Shown: positions 1-42,650, counted from the stretch's first letter. The stretch is DNA of 64,000 bases from Magnolia sinica (GCF_029962835.1 NC_080586.1:68139501-68203500); one strand, 5' to 3'. Notes: generated from the letters alone by a model not told the origin. Made by a program: numbers and translations.

Positions 1-157
1 GTGGAATTGGCACAAGACCCAATGCAATTCCATCTAATCTAATTCGAAGCTTTTCCAGGCTTCCCAAACATTGAGTGGAATTGGCACACAACCAAATGCA
101 ATTCCATCCCACCTAATCCCATCTAATACCATAGGGCTAAATGCGTCCTAATAATCT
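1..157. mobile_element. MITE fragment, right end (GTTTGG / AATTCCATC family)
   Basis: The stretch rich in 'tgcaattccatc' and 'cacctaatcccatctaatacc' matches the right end of the elements at 61246-61706 and 58690-59572. The left part is cut by the window edge. It is a non-coding, non-autonomous DNA-transposon-like repeat; the superfamily (hAT-like) is inferred from the ends of the complete copy. Confidence 0.55.
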
Positions 158-211
158 TTCCATTTGGGGTGCTAGTTGTAATGCTTAAGCTGGAAAATAA
201 GATAGATCTAA

Positions 212-513
212 AGATCAAGTGGACCACACTGCAAAAAGCAACGGGGGATCGAACGTCTACCATTGAAACCCTTTTGGGGTCACAGAAGTTTTGAATCAAT
301 CCATTATTTGTGACCTTAGGAGCAGATTGGATGGAAAATAAACATTATGGTAGAGCCTATGAATGTTTCAACGGTGAGAATCATTGTCCCCACTACTATT
401 TGTGGTGTTGTCCACTTGAGATTTGGATATAAATAATTTTTGGAATCATACTCTAAAATGGTCTCACCAAATGGATGAATGGTGTGGATATAATAAATAC
501 ATCATTGTGGGGC
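212..513. repeat. Inverted-repeat element, 'gtggaccac' family
   Basis: The left arm has 'aagtggaccacac' and 'gaacgtctaccattgaaa'. The right arm has the inverted counterparts 'gtccacttgagatttggat' and 'ggatgaatggtgtggatat'. The same pair of arms recurs at 6064-6553, 39222-39662 and 56110-56530, and inside both halves of the 820-4683 duplication. No coding potential was seen. Confidence 0.5.
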
Positions 514-819
514 ATATAACTTTGATCTCCTTTAAACCATTGGTGCTAGCTCGAAGAGCGTCAGCTCGGCTTCGTCAGACACCCACCCACACACTCGGCT
601 TCAATGGACACATATCCACTCTAGGTGGGTGGTGTCTGATACACCATCCAATCCACTTTTAATCACAACAAAGAAAAATAAGAAATATTTATTTGTAGCA
701 AGCAAATGATCCAGATTCTACCAAGTTAGATATCACTTATAGATAATAGTACATCACATGCATATGATGCAATTGGTTTGACATCTTTAACCAAAGGGGA
801 GTTGCTTAATAAGAGTCCA

Positions 820-2671
820 AATTTAGAGAGGCAATGTCTACAATTGCCAAAAGCAGGACAGTAAGTGTTTAAAATTATCAAATTATGGATGCACCTAAAC
901 CAGTACCCGTAATTAAGGACTCTAGCAGATAACTTCCAATGTATTAAGTACATATGACATCCAACCCTACAGTAGGTGGTCCCACCACAAGGATCATCTC
1001 ATGCAAAAAAATCTGAACCATCTACTCTTCTAGTAGGCCACTTCATAGAAAACAATTCCTATCCATTAATAAATAACAAAATACAAATGAGGTCCACTCA
1101 ATGAGTGGATGTAGCTAATTTTTGCATAAGGTAATCTTTGTGATGGTGCGAAATTGTTGAAGAGGTTGGGTACCTCCCCATAATTTAGATGGTTTATTTT
1201 AAATTAATTGTATTCATCGTCTACAAAAGTAATTAATAACGGCCTCTGAATCAACCATCAAAGCTAGAGTGGAAGGTGTTTTTCATTAAATTTTTAGGAG
1301 CTTGGCCAAATGGAGCCCTTGTCCATGGATAAATAAACGTTATTCAACTTGCATGGCAATGTAAAATAATATTAAATTAATTTCTTGTGGAGCATGCCCA
1401 CCTCAATAGCTTGCCATAAAAGCCCTTACCCTATGGACTGGGCTTCGGTGGTGACCTCTCCTGCACCCAACTTGGTACTCGTCAGTGTTGGAAAAGCTTT
1501 GTGAGCCCCATCATAATGTATGTGTCTTATCTAAGCTGTTCATTAATTTTATGAGCTTATTTTAGGCCATAATTCTAAAATTGAGACAGATCAAAAATCT
1601 CAGGTGAACCATACCACACGAAGCAGTGGTGATTGAACACCCACCATTAAAAATTCCCTGGGGCCCACTATAATGTTTATTCACCATCTAACATGTTGAT
1701 TAGGTCACAAAGACAAAGAAAACAAATACACCAGCATGGACCACGCTTTGGGAAACAGTGGTGATTGAACGCCCACCCTTAAAAACTTCTTAGGGCCCAC
1801 TGTAATGTTTATTTCCCATCCAACCTTTTCATAAGGTCACAAAGACCCAGATGGAGGGAAAACAAAAGCTTGATTCAAAACTTTTGTGGCCCCAATCAGT
1901 TTTTAATAGTGAACATTTAATCAATAATGTTTCCTATGGTATCTCATTCTCAAGCTAATGCTATAAATTGATAGGAAAAAAAATTGATGGACAGCATGAA
2001 TAAAGACATATACCATAGTGAGGCCCCACAAAGCTTTTTCCATCACCAACACAGTACATCGGAGGGATCAGTACCGATATGAGTCCTTCACCCACCCAAA
2101 GCCTTTCAATTACACTACATGGACCTAGCACGCGCCTCAAGAAACGTAGAAGAAAGTGACAAAAATCATTTTCTTTGAACTCTAGGACAGGAGAAAGTAT
2201 CATTTTACTAAAGAAAACTTCAAAACCAGACAGTCACCAAGAGAAAAGGAGATATGGATACCGGAAAAGTGAATCTTTATCCAAACATAACATAATTCAA
2301 ATATGGGCTAGACTCCCATGTTAATTTAGCACTATAAAAGGGTCCCTACGTAGACCCTCAGGAGTTTCAACACCTGGTTGAGGGTTCGAGTACCCATAGG
2401 TGGTGAAAATCCACTACGGCGTAAGTGTGTGGTGGTGTGTGTACCTGTGTAATAAAAATAAAAATTTAAAAAAATTTAGCACTGTAAAAGTAGTGTTGTC
2501 TTCAACCATATACACAATGCAGTTGCATGTCAATCCAAGCTGACCTAACTGCCAAACTACTATGGAAGAAGCAAGGGGCCAAGCATTACATTGAGAAGAT
2601 AATACTAATCATTTGATTTTACCAACTGGAACCACTTAGTATTTCATTTTTAACCATCAATTCAGTGGCTT
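820..2671. repeat. Diverged tandem segmental duplication, copy A
   Basis: From 'atgtctacaattgccaaaag' to 'catcaattcagtggc' this stretch aligns collinearly with copy B (2892-4683). The copies differ by many substitutions and several indels. Copy A alone has a SINE at 2341-2472. Copy B alone has an extra ~45 bp near 3005 and ~80 bp near 3275. Both contain inverted-repeat 'gtggaccac' sequence; no gene was recognised. Confidence 0.75.
2341..2472 (+). mobile_element. tRNA-derived SINE with target-site duplication
   Basis: A 132-bp insertion has a polymerase III box B-like motif 'gggttcgagtacc' (about 2382-2394) and an A-rich 3' tail. It is bracketed by an 18-bp direct repeat that begins 'aatttagcact' (2323-2340 and 2473-2490, one mismatch). 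The paralogous duplication copy has only one version of that repeat at about 4499-4516, so the empty site is present in the same window. Confidence 0.8.
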
Positions 2672-2891
2672 TGTTTTTGCACCGCTTGTGTGTGGCACTC
2701 CTTGCTTGCGGAGCAGCATACCGAAAAAATTATAATAATAATAATAATAATAAAGAAAAAAAAAAGAGGAATGATTGAGAAGTATTCATTGCCGAAGAGA
2801 AAAAGGACCCTAGTCCGCTCTCACAGCCCTTGTCTGTTGGGTTAGTACCCAATTCCATTACCTTTTTGTGGCATCCAATATTTATGGTAAA

Positions 2892-4683
2892 GAATTTAAA
2901 GAGATAATGTCTACAATTGTCAAAAGCAGGAGGGGAAGTGTTTTGAAATTATCAAATTATGGATGCACCTAAACCGGTACGCATGACTGGGGACTCTAGT
3001 CCAACCCATTGGCCCATAAGTCCCGGTCCACCAAGCGGATAACTTCCAATGTATTGAGTGCATATGACATCCAACCCTTCCAATAGGTGGTCCCACTATA
3101 AAGATCATCTCATGCAAAAATCAGCCGCATCTACTCTTCTGGTATGCCACCCCATAGAAAATAATTTCTATCCATTAATAAATAGCAAAATACAAATGAG
3201 GTTAGCTCAATGAGTGAATGTGGCTAATTTTTGCACAAGGTAATCTTTGTGATGGTGCGAAATTTTTGAACAGGTTGGATATCACTCAATAAACTGGAAG
3301 TTTTCCACTGGGTGGACTACAACTTACAATCCAACTAGTTGGACTTAGACGACCTCCCCATATTTTGGATGGTTTATTTTAAATTAATTGTATTCCACGT
3401 ATACAAAAGTAATTAATAACAGCCTTTGTATCAACCATCAAAGTTAGAGTAGAAAGTGTTTTTCATTCAAATTTTAGGAGCTTGGCCAAATGGGATCCCT
3501 TGTCCATGGATAATAAAATGCTATTCAACTTGCATGGCGATATAAAATAATATTAAATTAATTTCTTGTGGGGCTGGCCCACTTCAATAGCTTGCCATAT
3601 AAGCCCTTACCTTATGGACTGGTCTTCTGTAGCGACATCTCTGGTACCCAGCTTGGTACTAGTTGGTGTTGGAAAAGCTCCGTGGGCCCATTGTGATGTA
3701 TCTTAGTTACTCTGTCCATTCATTTTACGGCCTCATTTTAGGCTATAATTCCAAAAATAAGACATCCAAATCTCCGGTAGACCATACCGCATGAAACAGT
3801 AGTGATTGAACGTTCACCATTAAAAATTTCTTAGGGCCCACTGTAATGTTTATTTGTCATCCAACCTGTTGATTAGGTCACAAAGATATGGATGAAGGAA
3901 AAAACACAATTATCAGCGTGGACCACACCATGGGAAACAGTGGTGATTGAACGCTCACCCTTAAAAACTTCTTAGGGCTCACTGTAATGTTTATTTCCCA
4001 TCCAACCTTTTGATAAGGTCACAAAGACCTGGATGGATAGAAAACACAAATATCAACTTGATATTAGAACTTCTGTAGCCCTAAGAAGTTCTTAATGGTG
4101 AACATTGAATCAATATTGTTTCCCGGTGTGATACGCTTGAGATTTGGATGTCTACTTTTTGGACTCTTGCTATAAAAAGATCTTTTTAAAAAATGGAGGA
4201 TACAGACATATCATAGTGAGGCTCCACAAAGCTTTTTCCGACACGAACCAGCACATAGGATTACCCTACGTGGACCCAGCACGCACCTCAAGAAAGGAAG
4301 AAGAAAGTAACAAAAATCATTTTCTTTGATAATTTTTTCCATAAAAGGTGAACACAATGACAGCAGAAAGTATCCGTTTACTACAGAAAACTTCCAAGCC
4401 AAACAGGCACCAAGAGAAAAGGAGACATGGATACCGGGCAAGTGAATCTTTATCCAAACATAACATAATTCAAATATGGGTTATTAGGCTCCTATGTTAA
4501 TTTAGCACCATAAGAGTGGTTTTGTCTTCACCCATCTACACAATGCAGTTGCATGTCACCTAACCGCCAAACCACTATAGAAGAAGCAAGGCCCAAAAAT
4601 TACATTGAGAAGATAATAGTAATCATTTGATTTTGCCAACTTGGACCACTCACTATTTCACTTTTAACCATTCATTCAGTGGC
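2892..4683. repeat. Diverged tandem segmental duplication, copy B
   Basis: Partner of 820-2671 in the same orientation. It lacks the SINE of copy A and keeps the pre-insertion sequence near 4499. About 220 bp of unrelated sequence (2672-2891), including a short (taa)n run near 2740, separates the copies. Confidence 0.75.
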
Positions 4684-5019
4684 CATTAATTGAAGGGTTA
4701 GAATTGCTTGATCAATTGGATCTCGAAGATATCTTCATCCACAATATGACCCACAACTTAGATGGTCTAAATAGTAGCATGTGAGTGCCAAACTCGAGCA
4801 CTATGAGCCGTCACAATTCTACAGTGAGCTGTAGAAAATCTTGGAAGGAATTGCCTACAGTTGGGCTGTAGAAAATCCTAACCCCACCCATCAAGTTGGG
4901 CTGCATCCAATCTTTAATAATAATAATAATAAAAGTCCCTATGACTTGCACACTTAAAATTTTCTAATAAAATTCCTGATATTGCACGGTATTTCTATGA
5001 GATTCCTCTTTCTTATTCT

Positions 5020-5372
5020 TAGGGGGCATTTGGATCATAAAATGCTTAAGATAAGCTGCTTATTCTACAAGTAATTTATCTTAGTTTCTACTTATTAAGA
5101 AGATAAGTGTGTTTAGCAAACAACATACTTATCAGCTTCTCATCTCTTTTGTCTCTCTTGATTCCTCTCTTCAGCAGCTTATGAACAGTAAGAAAGCTTT
5201 AAAAAAATTTAACTAAAGTGATCAAGTACTTTTAAGTAAAAATATTACTTATAACTAATCATAAACCAAACTAACTAATCATAAACCTAACTTACTTATC
5301 TGAAATAAGTCACTTATCTACTATTGTAAGTTAAAAAAGTAACTTACTAGGTGGTATCCAAACGGGCCCTTA
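5020..5372. mobile_element. hAT-like MITE (GGGCC..TTTGG ends), copy 1
   Basis: The element starts 'agggggcatttggat' and ends 'atccaaacgggccct', giving imperfect terminal inverted repeats. The interior is AT-rich, with repeated 'aagtaactta/acttatctg' motifs and no ORF. The same interior ('taagataagct..cttat') recurs in the next copy and at 7106-7422. Superfamily assignment from the ends is inference. Confidence 0.65.
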
Positions 5373-5668
5373 GGGGGGCATTTGGCTTGTAAGTTACTTA
5401 AGATAAGCTACTTATGCCTCAAGTAGCTTATCTTATTTTCTACTTATTAAAAAAATAAGTACGTTTAGTAAACAACATACTCATCAGCTTCTCCTCTCTT
5501 TCGTCTCTCCCATGCCTTTTTTCAGCAACTTAGGAAAAGTAATGAGTGAATAAGTAATTTTAAGTAAAAAAGTTACTTATAATAAATCAAACTTATCTGA
5601 AGTAAGTTACTTATCTGCTGTTGTAAGTGGAAAAATTAACTTTATTTAGTGCTATCCTAATGGGCCCG
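5373..5668. mobile_element. hAT-like MITE (GGGCC..TTTGG ends), copy 2
   Basis: It directly abuts copy 1. The end of copy 1 ('gggccctt') runs into the start of copy 2 ('aggggggcatttggc'). The interior is homologous, in the same orientation, and slightly shorter. The right end ('atcctaatgggcccgc') is diverged. Confidence 0.6.
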
Positions 5669-6063
5669 CAGTGACTTTCTTGGTTGGCTTAATTTAGTTA
5701 ATCAATACCTAAACAGGGCCATTTATTACTGATATGAATGTTCCAAAGCTGCAGTCCATCACTCAATTTAGTAGGCCCCATCTAAGGCTCTGGCCACACA
5801 TGACAATGTAGCGAACCGAACCGTGCATCATAGGCAGTCTGAGAATCCTGCTCAGGCTATTCATGACACATATCATAATGCAATGTAGAATGTGGCATAC
5901 TGGCATAACAGATCCAGGCTGTTCATCAAGTCAGCCTCTCCATGCATGTGATTGGCTCAAAAATCAGGCCATTCTGGCCGTCAGATGGGTCACGCGGTCA
6001 GTTGTTGTACTTCAGCAATCTTCTCTGATAATCCATTGGACCACATGATGATCAAGCAGAAAT

Positions 6064-6553
6064 CAGATTGCGAACTGAGTAAACTCAGTTGGGCCCTGTG
6101 TGAATGTATTTGACTTATCCACACTGTAATCCTTTTAGGGGTTGAGTCGAAACTTGAAGTATTTCCAAAGCTCAAGTAGACCACACCACAGGAAACAATG
6201 GGAATAATAGTGATTTCCACAATCAAAACCTTGGTACGGCCCACAGTGATGTTTATTTATCATTCAACCTGTTCATAAGATCACATAGACATGGATGAAG
6301 GGAAAATACAAATATCAGCTTGATCCAAAACTTATGTGGCCCTCAAGAATTATTCAATGGTAGACGTTCAATTCACACTGTTTCCTGTAGTGTGATCCAC
6401 TTGAGTTTTGGATATGCTTCATTTTTGGATTCAACCACTAAAATCATCTGGTAAAATAGATGGACGGAGTGGATAAAATACATATATGACGGTGGGCCCC
6501 GGGGAGTTTACTCAGTACCCTTAGCGTACTGAGTTAACTCAGTACGCAATCTG
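6064..6553. mobile_element. Inverted-repeat element, 'gtggaccac' family, complete-looking copy
   Basis: Ends are 'cagattgcgaactgagt' and, inverted, 'actcagtacgcaatctg'. Inside, a second nested pair ('gaccacaccacaggaaac' and its inverted counterpart near 6381-6400) makes almost the whole 490 bp foldable. No ORF was found. No clear target-site duplication was found next to the ends. Confidence 0.6.
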
Positions 6554-7105
6554 CTTCCGATCCGACAACCTGGCTTTTCCCACTCGCTAATGGACATCGA
6601 GGCTTCAAATTGGCATATGTAGAGATTTGGTTCTGAAAGTAGCTGGGACAGAGAACTGTCAGCCCAACTAAAAAGAAAATCACCGATTAGGAGAGAATGT
6701 CGCACGAATACGAGATTTGGTCTTTTAATCAGGCGGGCTTCTGTTTGTTAATGGCATCACCTCAATATTAGGATATTCAGTGGGGGTTGTCGGTTACCCT
6801 TGGGCTAGAAATAAGTAAATGGTTCAGGCTCAGGCCAGGAATGTGGTCCATGTAAGTCATGGGTCCGGTTCAGGTTGCACCCTACGGCCCTACCCAACAC
6901 GACCTGACCCACCCATATAGGTTATTAATGGGATCGCTAGATCACCCAAACCGATTCATATGAGAATGAAAATAAATAGAAGATAGGTATAACAATCTGA
7001 CTATTAGCATTTATATGGACAATCCAGATTGTCTATACAAAATAGGTCCAATCAACAATTTGATCAGTTTATTTGCAGGGCCCCAATATAGATTGGTTAT
7101 GACTC

Positions 7106-7422
7106 TTAGGGGCCCATTTGGATTGTAAGGTGTTTAAGATAAGCTACTTATTCCACAAGTTGCTTATCTTAGTTTCTACTTATTAAGAAAATGAGTATGT
7201 TTGGCAAATACCATACTTATCAGCTTCTCCTCTCTTTTGTCTCTCCCAGTGCCTCTCTTCAGCAACTTATGAAACAGTAGAAAAGCTTTTTTAAAAAATG
7301 AAGTGATTATGTAAAGTTACTTATAACTAATCATAAACCAAACTTACTTATCTGAAATAAGTCAGTGTCTACTGCTGTAAGTAGACAAAGTAACGTTTTG
7401 GTGGTATCCAAACAGGCCCTAA
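7106..7422. mobile_element. hAT-like MITE (GGGCC..TTTGG ends), copy 3
   Basis: Starts 'ttaggggcccatttgg' and ends 'ccaaacaggccctaa', with the interior shared with 5020-5668. The inverted repeat extends outward into 'gactc' and 'gagtc'. Non-coding. Confidence 0.65.
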
Positions 7423-9055
7423 GAGTCACGTTTGTTAGGCATTCTAACCACCCCATCCGTTCCACGGAAAGAGGAGGATTAGAAAAAATAAGAACAACTG
7501 AAGGATGGATTTGATCATCTGATTCAGTTTGTTTTTGGCATAGCAGTGTATAAAAGGTGCTCTGGGCTTAATGGACAGTCCAGATCTTTCAACTGGACTC
7601 TCCAAGTGACAGATGCAACTAGCACTATAACTTAAAGTGCTCGCATCTCTGGTGTCTGTGTGCGCGCGCACACAGACCCATATTCACTAATTTGATCAGA
7701 CTGGCACCTTGAGCTCCGTACTTAAAAGTGACTTGAGTCATGCAAGATCATTTGAGCTGTCTGCATTGGACTTGCTAATTTTTTTAAAGTGGGTCAAGTC
7801 GAAGTGATGAGCTAATGGGTTACAGGTTGTGTTCGACCCAATATTTGTGGCCCATTTGGTAACTCGGCACGTGCTAACCTGACCCAACCCCAGCCCCATG
7901 CACAGCACCATTGCACAGGTCATGTTGACCAAATGGGCACATACAAGCAAACTTTCTTCCATCTTTATTATTATTATTATTATTTTATTTAACAAATGGT
8001 GCCCTGGTTACCAAGCTAGCCTAATTTTCAGACTACAGCACACACCAATACCAACTTAAGCTGCAACAATACTAGAATGTGAATCATGGTTTAAATTTCA
8101 ATATTAATCAGTCTAATTTGGTGAATATCATGGAATTAGTCAACCAAACGCAACCTTGATTAAAAATCTAAAAGTAGCATGTAGCTTATGCTATACGCCA
8201 TGCTATTCGCTACTTAAAGCACTAGCCTAAACAAAGGAGAGTTCCCTTATTTGGGCTCCACTCTTCAAATTGTAGTTTCTCTCCATACTCAGTGCCATAC
8301 AACTACAAAGCTTCCCATTCACTCTCTTGCATTTTCTTCGCATTCTCACAAAGTCACAGGTTCTAGTACCTGGGTGGTGCAAGTGGGAGTTAGATCGAGT
8401 GAGTACAGTAGGGATGCTGCGCATGTGCGGCACAGGTGAGGGTACTCACAAGTTAGCAAGTCTATGATACCTGGCCCTTCCAGAAAGGGGTGGACCACTA
8501 GGATGTTCAAATTAATGATCATATGCACCCTATGTAGAGACTAGCCGAGCATGCATATTTCATGAAGAAACTGCTATTTACCTATCAAAATGAAAAATCA
8601 AGTGATAATCAAGATGAACTAAATGACGCAATATATATGAATTGTTTAAATTTCACATTCAACGGGGCATTACATGGAAATAAAAGTCAGAAGTAGGAAA
8701 ATCAGAACAGCTTTGACTTTATGCATAGTGTACAGATCTCCTCTTGGGGGGAAAAAATAAAATGCACAGTTAATTACTCCCAACTCATTCTCAGCATTCT
8801 CATAAAATCACGCCAGATTAATTGGAAAACACCGTTTCAAGCACATACATATATTTCGCCGCACTAAGGCTAGCAATTTCCATCACTGCCATAAAATTTC
8901 CCGAAACCAGGATGCAGATAAAGAAAAATGCCTGGAAGCCGAAATCAGATGAAAAATGAACCACCAAGTTCGGCATTAATGACTGTGAAATCCACAATAC
9001 AACCCTTTTATCACAACTACACGGTCGCTGTGAAGGTGCATGAGGTAGGTTATTT
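7423..9055. other. Downstream flank and probable 3' UTR of the CDKD gene
   Basis: No independent gene was found. The part next to 9056 is expected to hold the CDKD 3' UTR, but I saw no clear AATAAA on the minus strand close to the stop codon. Near 7800-7930 there is a diverged repeat of the 'gacccaac' type. A (tta)n run lies near 7965-7985. Confidence 0.4.
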
Positions 9056-38701
<29,646 letters not shown>

Positions 38702-39010
38702 TGTCGCTGCGGTTGCAGAAGATCTCTTCTTCTTGATGGTTTTGATGGTGATTGGTGTAGAAGAAATCCGGTCTGGGCATCTTCGAGAAGGTTTTTATCG
38801 GAGAAACCCTAGAAATTGGGGTTTGGTTTTCTTCATTGTTAGCGGGAGGGGTGATTACGAGGGAGGGCAGAGGAGTGGGAGGGAGTTGCAGATGGTGTGA
38901 GAGGAAAAGGCGGGCCAGCGTATTCTGTGTGAGGAAAGAGGAGAAAGATTAGGGTAGTTTTGGTATTTGGGGAAAATATAGCGTGGAGTGGCAGCATTTG
39001 GAACTCGTGC
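38702..39010 (-). promoter_or_regulatory. CDKD promoter and 5' UTR region
   Basis: Sequence directly upstream of the CDKD ATG. 'aaaccctaga' at 38804-38813 is a telo-box (AAACCCTA), a motif common in plant cell-cycle and ribosomal-protein promoters. Purine/GA-rich runs follow at 38840-38950. The transcription start was not located. No clear TATA box was recognised. Confidence 0.5.
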
Positions 39011-39221
39011 GAGTGGATTGCTGCAGGTCACGCGTGTGAGACATCTGACCCGTTCATCACTCGAGCCACACTACGTACTTTGCTTGGCCCATGACCGCTG
39101 ACGTGGATTAGGTGGTGTAGCCAGCACCACCCCCAGCGGTGGTGTGTTGTGTGTTACGTTGTGGGGCCCAACGTGTTGTCTCCAGGCCGTTCATCCGTTT
39201 TTCCCGCTCATTTTAAGGGAG

Positions 39222-39662
39222 CAGATTGACTGTGATGCCGGAGCTGTGTGGGGCCCATAGAGATGTTCGTGACAAATCCACTCCGTCCATCTGCTTTGAA
39301 AGACCATAATAGGGCAGGATTTTAAAAATCGAGTTGATTCAAAACTCATGTGGGCCATACGCACGAAACAGTAGGTACTGAACACCTGGTAGTGACAGAA
39401 GTTTTGTATAAGGATGATTTTTGTTCCTAATAATTCCATGAACGGTTTGAATGTCATATAAAAATCATGGTCAGCTTCACGAAGTCTTCAACGGTGGACG
39501 TTGATGTTCCAATGTTTATTTAGTATGGCCGCCTAAGTGTCAGATATTCTGATTTTTAACATACACCTACTGTGGTATTTCAAAACAGATGGATGGAGTG
39601 GATTTATCACGTCCGTCCATCTCTATGGAACCTCACGGCTTCGGAGCGGATTGGGTGCGGCC
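39222..39662. mobile_element. Inverted-repeat element, 'gtggaccac' family
   Basis: The left arm 'gcccatagagatgttcgtga' pairs inverted with 'tcacgtccgtccatctctat' on the right. Both continue into 'ccactccgtccatctg' and its complement. It lies about 500 bp upstream of the CDKD start codon, so it forms the distal part of that promoter region. Confidence 0.55.
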
Positions 39663-40788
39663 CTGCCTCAACCAAGGCCGTCTGGCCACCCTGCTGTAGT
39701 ATTCTATATCCACACCGCCCGTCCGTTTTTCAAATCATTTGAAGGCAACGGGGCAAAAATGAATAAGTTTCAAATCTTGGTGAACTATAATACAGTGGTG
39801 ATTGAACGCCCTGCCCTTAAAAATTACTCATGGCCCACCATTCGCTTAAACCCGTAGTGCGGGTGACACCCTGACCATAGGGTGTCATAGGGCCGACGTT
39901 AATGTAATCGTCATATATCTATGCTAATATTTATAGCTTATTTTAATATACAATTCCCAAAGAAGCGAGGCTCAAGTTTCACATTTAAAATTTATCTAGT
40001 GTTCATCCCTATGGTCAACATTATTCATGATAACCAATCAAAACTGAGTTTGTGTGATCTGTAAGGATTCCCACCTTTTTTTTTTAGACCTACATAGATG
40101 TATGGAGATAATTTTTTGATAATATAGCCGTAATGCATTGAGTAATGCCGAAGATGGTAGATCGTGAAAGAGGGGTTGCAAAACATGTAGTAAGGAAGTC
40201 TCCATAAAGTTGTGTAGTGCTAAACAGTTATAACAATTATTAGAACATGGGAAGGATCTAAATGGTCAGATTAATATTATAAACAGCAAAAAAAATCAGA
40301 AAAAAGAATTCATCTCATACCAACTAAATCAACCAAACATTAATTTTCAATTACCAATCAATTACATTCCTTAACCTACCAAGTAAATTATATTTCTTAG
40401 TGTAATTCTTTATTCTCACATTGCCATTTACATTTTATAGTGTAATCCGTAGCATTAATCAAGTAGCTAATAATATTAGTTGTAATTTGAATCTATGCTC
40501 GCACATTGAATTCAGTTCTACATCAGGAGAGGTTTCCTGCGACTATTCTTTATGGTTGATTATAAGAATCTCTTTCTCATCTCGCTTGATTAGTATTGAA
40601 AAGTCATTTCGTACGGAATACAAATGTGTGACCCATCGCCAGAGGACGAACTCTGCCCTCTTAATATAGCTCAGTCTTATTTACACATTGAGTGAGTGGT
40701 TGAATAGGTAATTAATCTCATCGGATCTTGGTCATATGCTACGTGTCTGGCAATTTTAATGCTTATGGTCATAGTTGTTCAGTTTGAA
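39663..40788. other. No gene recognised; possible LTR of the following Gypsy element
   Basis: AT-rich sequence with one remnant of a 'gtggtgattgaacgcc' repeat near 39795. By position, the part nearest the gag start may be its LTR and leader, but I could not find paired LTRs. Confidence 0.35.
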
Positions 40789-40908
40789 TTGAGCTGAAAT
40801 TTCAACTTTGGCACACCCACATACTTACAGCCGAAAACAAAGCAGCAACAGCTCTTGGCACAGCCGGTGGGACCCCGTCTCTAGGTTACCGGCGTAATAT
40901 TGTCAATT

Positions 40909-42650
40909 ATGAATAGAAGTACTCGAATTGTTAGGGACGATCCCTCTACGCCAACCACACCACCTCCAATCGAGGATGTGTCGGTTCAAGTGGCCCCTGG
41001 AGCGTTAAATTTGAATAACAATCCAATGCTCAGTATTGAGGAGCAGGAAGGAGCATCGACCTCTTGAGCGACCTCCCAAAATGAAATAGCATCTGTGCTT
41101 TGAGATGTACAACTGAGTATTTAGTATGTACAGTAATATGGAAGAGCTCAAGTTGAGCAATTTCGTATTTAAAGTGAAAATACTAACAAATATATGGCCA
41201 ATCAGACTAAGATCATGCATTCATTAATAGCTATGATGGTCAAACGAATGCCATCAGTAATGCAATATAACATCGATGGAAGTTCTATCAGCAATGTAGC
41301 TCAACTGTCACTTCTGGCACCTCCACAAATGAATCTGCCACTAATCCCAATTCAGGAAGCGTGAAATACTCTGTCTCCCATAGAACTTAGACGACTAGAG
41401 TGAGAGGCTGTAAAATTTGCACTTAAAATCATAATAAATCATTACACGAGGATATAACCCTCAACAATTCCCTAGGAATCCTTAATATCCAAGAGGGATT
41501 GAACCGATTTGACCCCGACCCATCACAGGCCTTCGAACCTCAACGAGTGGATCGTGACTAAATTGTTCAAGAGGTTGCAAGCCAAGTACTCGGCCGCAAT
41601 ACAATCCCAGTGTATCACAAACCTTGTCCTGAATGGATAGATCAGCAACATCAATTGCCAAGAAACTATCGACCAAACTTTGCCTTATTTTTAGCCGAAC
41701 CTCAATTACGAACATGTCGATCGATTAACTATGTAGTTCGGAGAGATGGCGAATAACGACTATTATAAGTTGCAATTGTTTAGCCATTCACTAACGACAG
41801 AGGACTTTTGCCAAATTCGGTACACACTTGCCAAAGAGATGGACGAGAAATTTCATGCTCGGTTTTTTCTATAAGAATAGATAAATAATTATGGTTGTTC
41901 TTGCCCAGTTTTAGCAATTGCCAGGAGAGACTTATGAGAGTTATATTACTTGGTTCAAGAAGGTGAAGAGTCAATGTAAGATTGTCGTGACCAAAGATGA
42001 ATTTGTGCATCTAGCACAAGATGAGCTCGAATATAAACTCCGTAAGAAGTTCATAGATCTATACGACTTGACCAAGAAGGTTTCTATGTATGACGAACTC
42101 CTACAAGAGGGTACCAGACAAAAGAACTCATCACTGGGGACGTATTACCATGACCCAAATTATGAAGTTGCAATTATCAAAGTAGTGGCTAAGAAACCAC
42201 TTGTACATGCGACAATGGTCAAAGCAAAATCAGTTGTGCCGACTGCATAAAAAACTTAAAAGGTTTATACTTTTGATATCACAAGGGTCGATGATATATT
42301 TAAAATTTTAATAATCGAAAAGTTTATTACGATTCTCACGAATCATGAGATACCAACTTCCGACAAGCTGCAAAAAGATCGAATATTACAAGTGGCATGA
42401 AACTTAGTCTCATTCGACTAATTAATGCATTGTATTTAGGAACATAGTTGAAAATAACATCGACCGCGAATTGCTGAATTTTTTTTATTTTAAAAAAAGA
42501 AAGAAAAGAAAAAAAAAAAGAAGAGAGAAAACTATGTTGATCAACGTGGATCCATTCCCACCCAGCCTTAAAGTCAATATGGTCACTGCGAATCTAAGGA
42601 AGCCTAATCGGTTGCGGTCAAGGGTCAATCTTGTCCCGATCAATCAATGA
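40909..42650 (+). pseudogene. Ty3/Gypsy gag remnant
   Basis: An open stretch starts at 40909 (MNRSTRIVRDDPSTP) and ends in a stop near 41068. After several broken frames, 41918-42250 reads PGETYESYITWFKKVKSQCKI..LAQDELEYKLRKKF..SLGTYYHDPNYEVA, which is typical of plant Ty3/Gypsy gag. In the next segment TFDITRVDDIFKILIIEKFIT and LINVDPFPPSL continue the same protein in other frames. The leader at 40850-40880 has 'ttggcacagccggtgggacc', a phrase common just before gag in such elements. Many stops; not functional. Confidence 0.7.
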
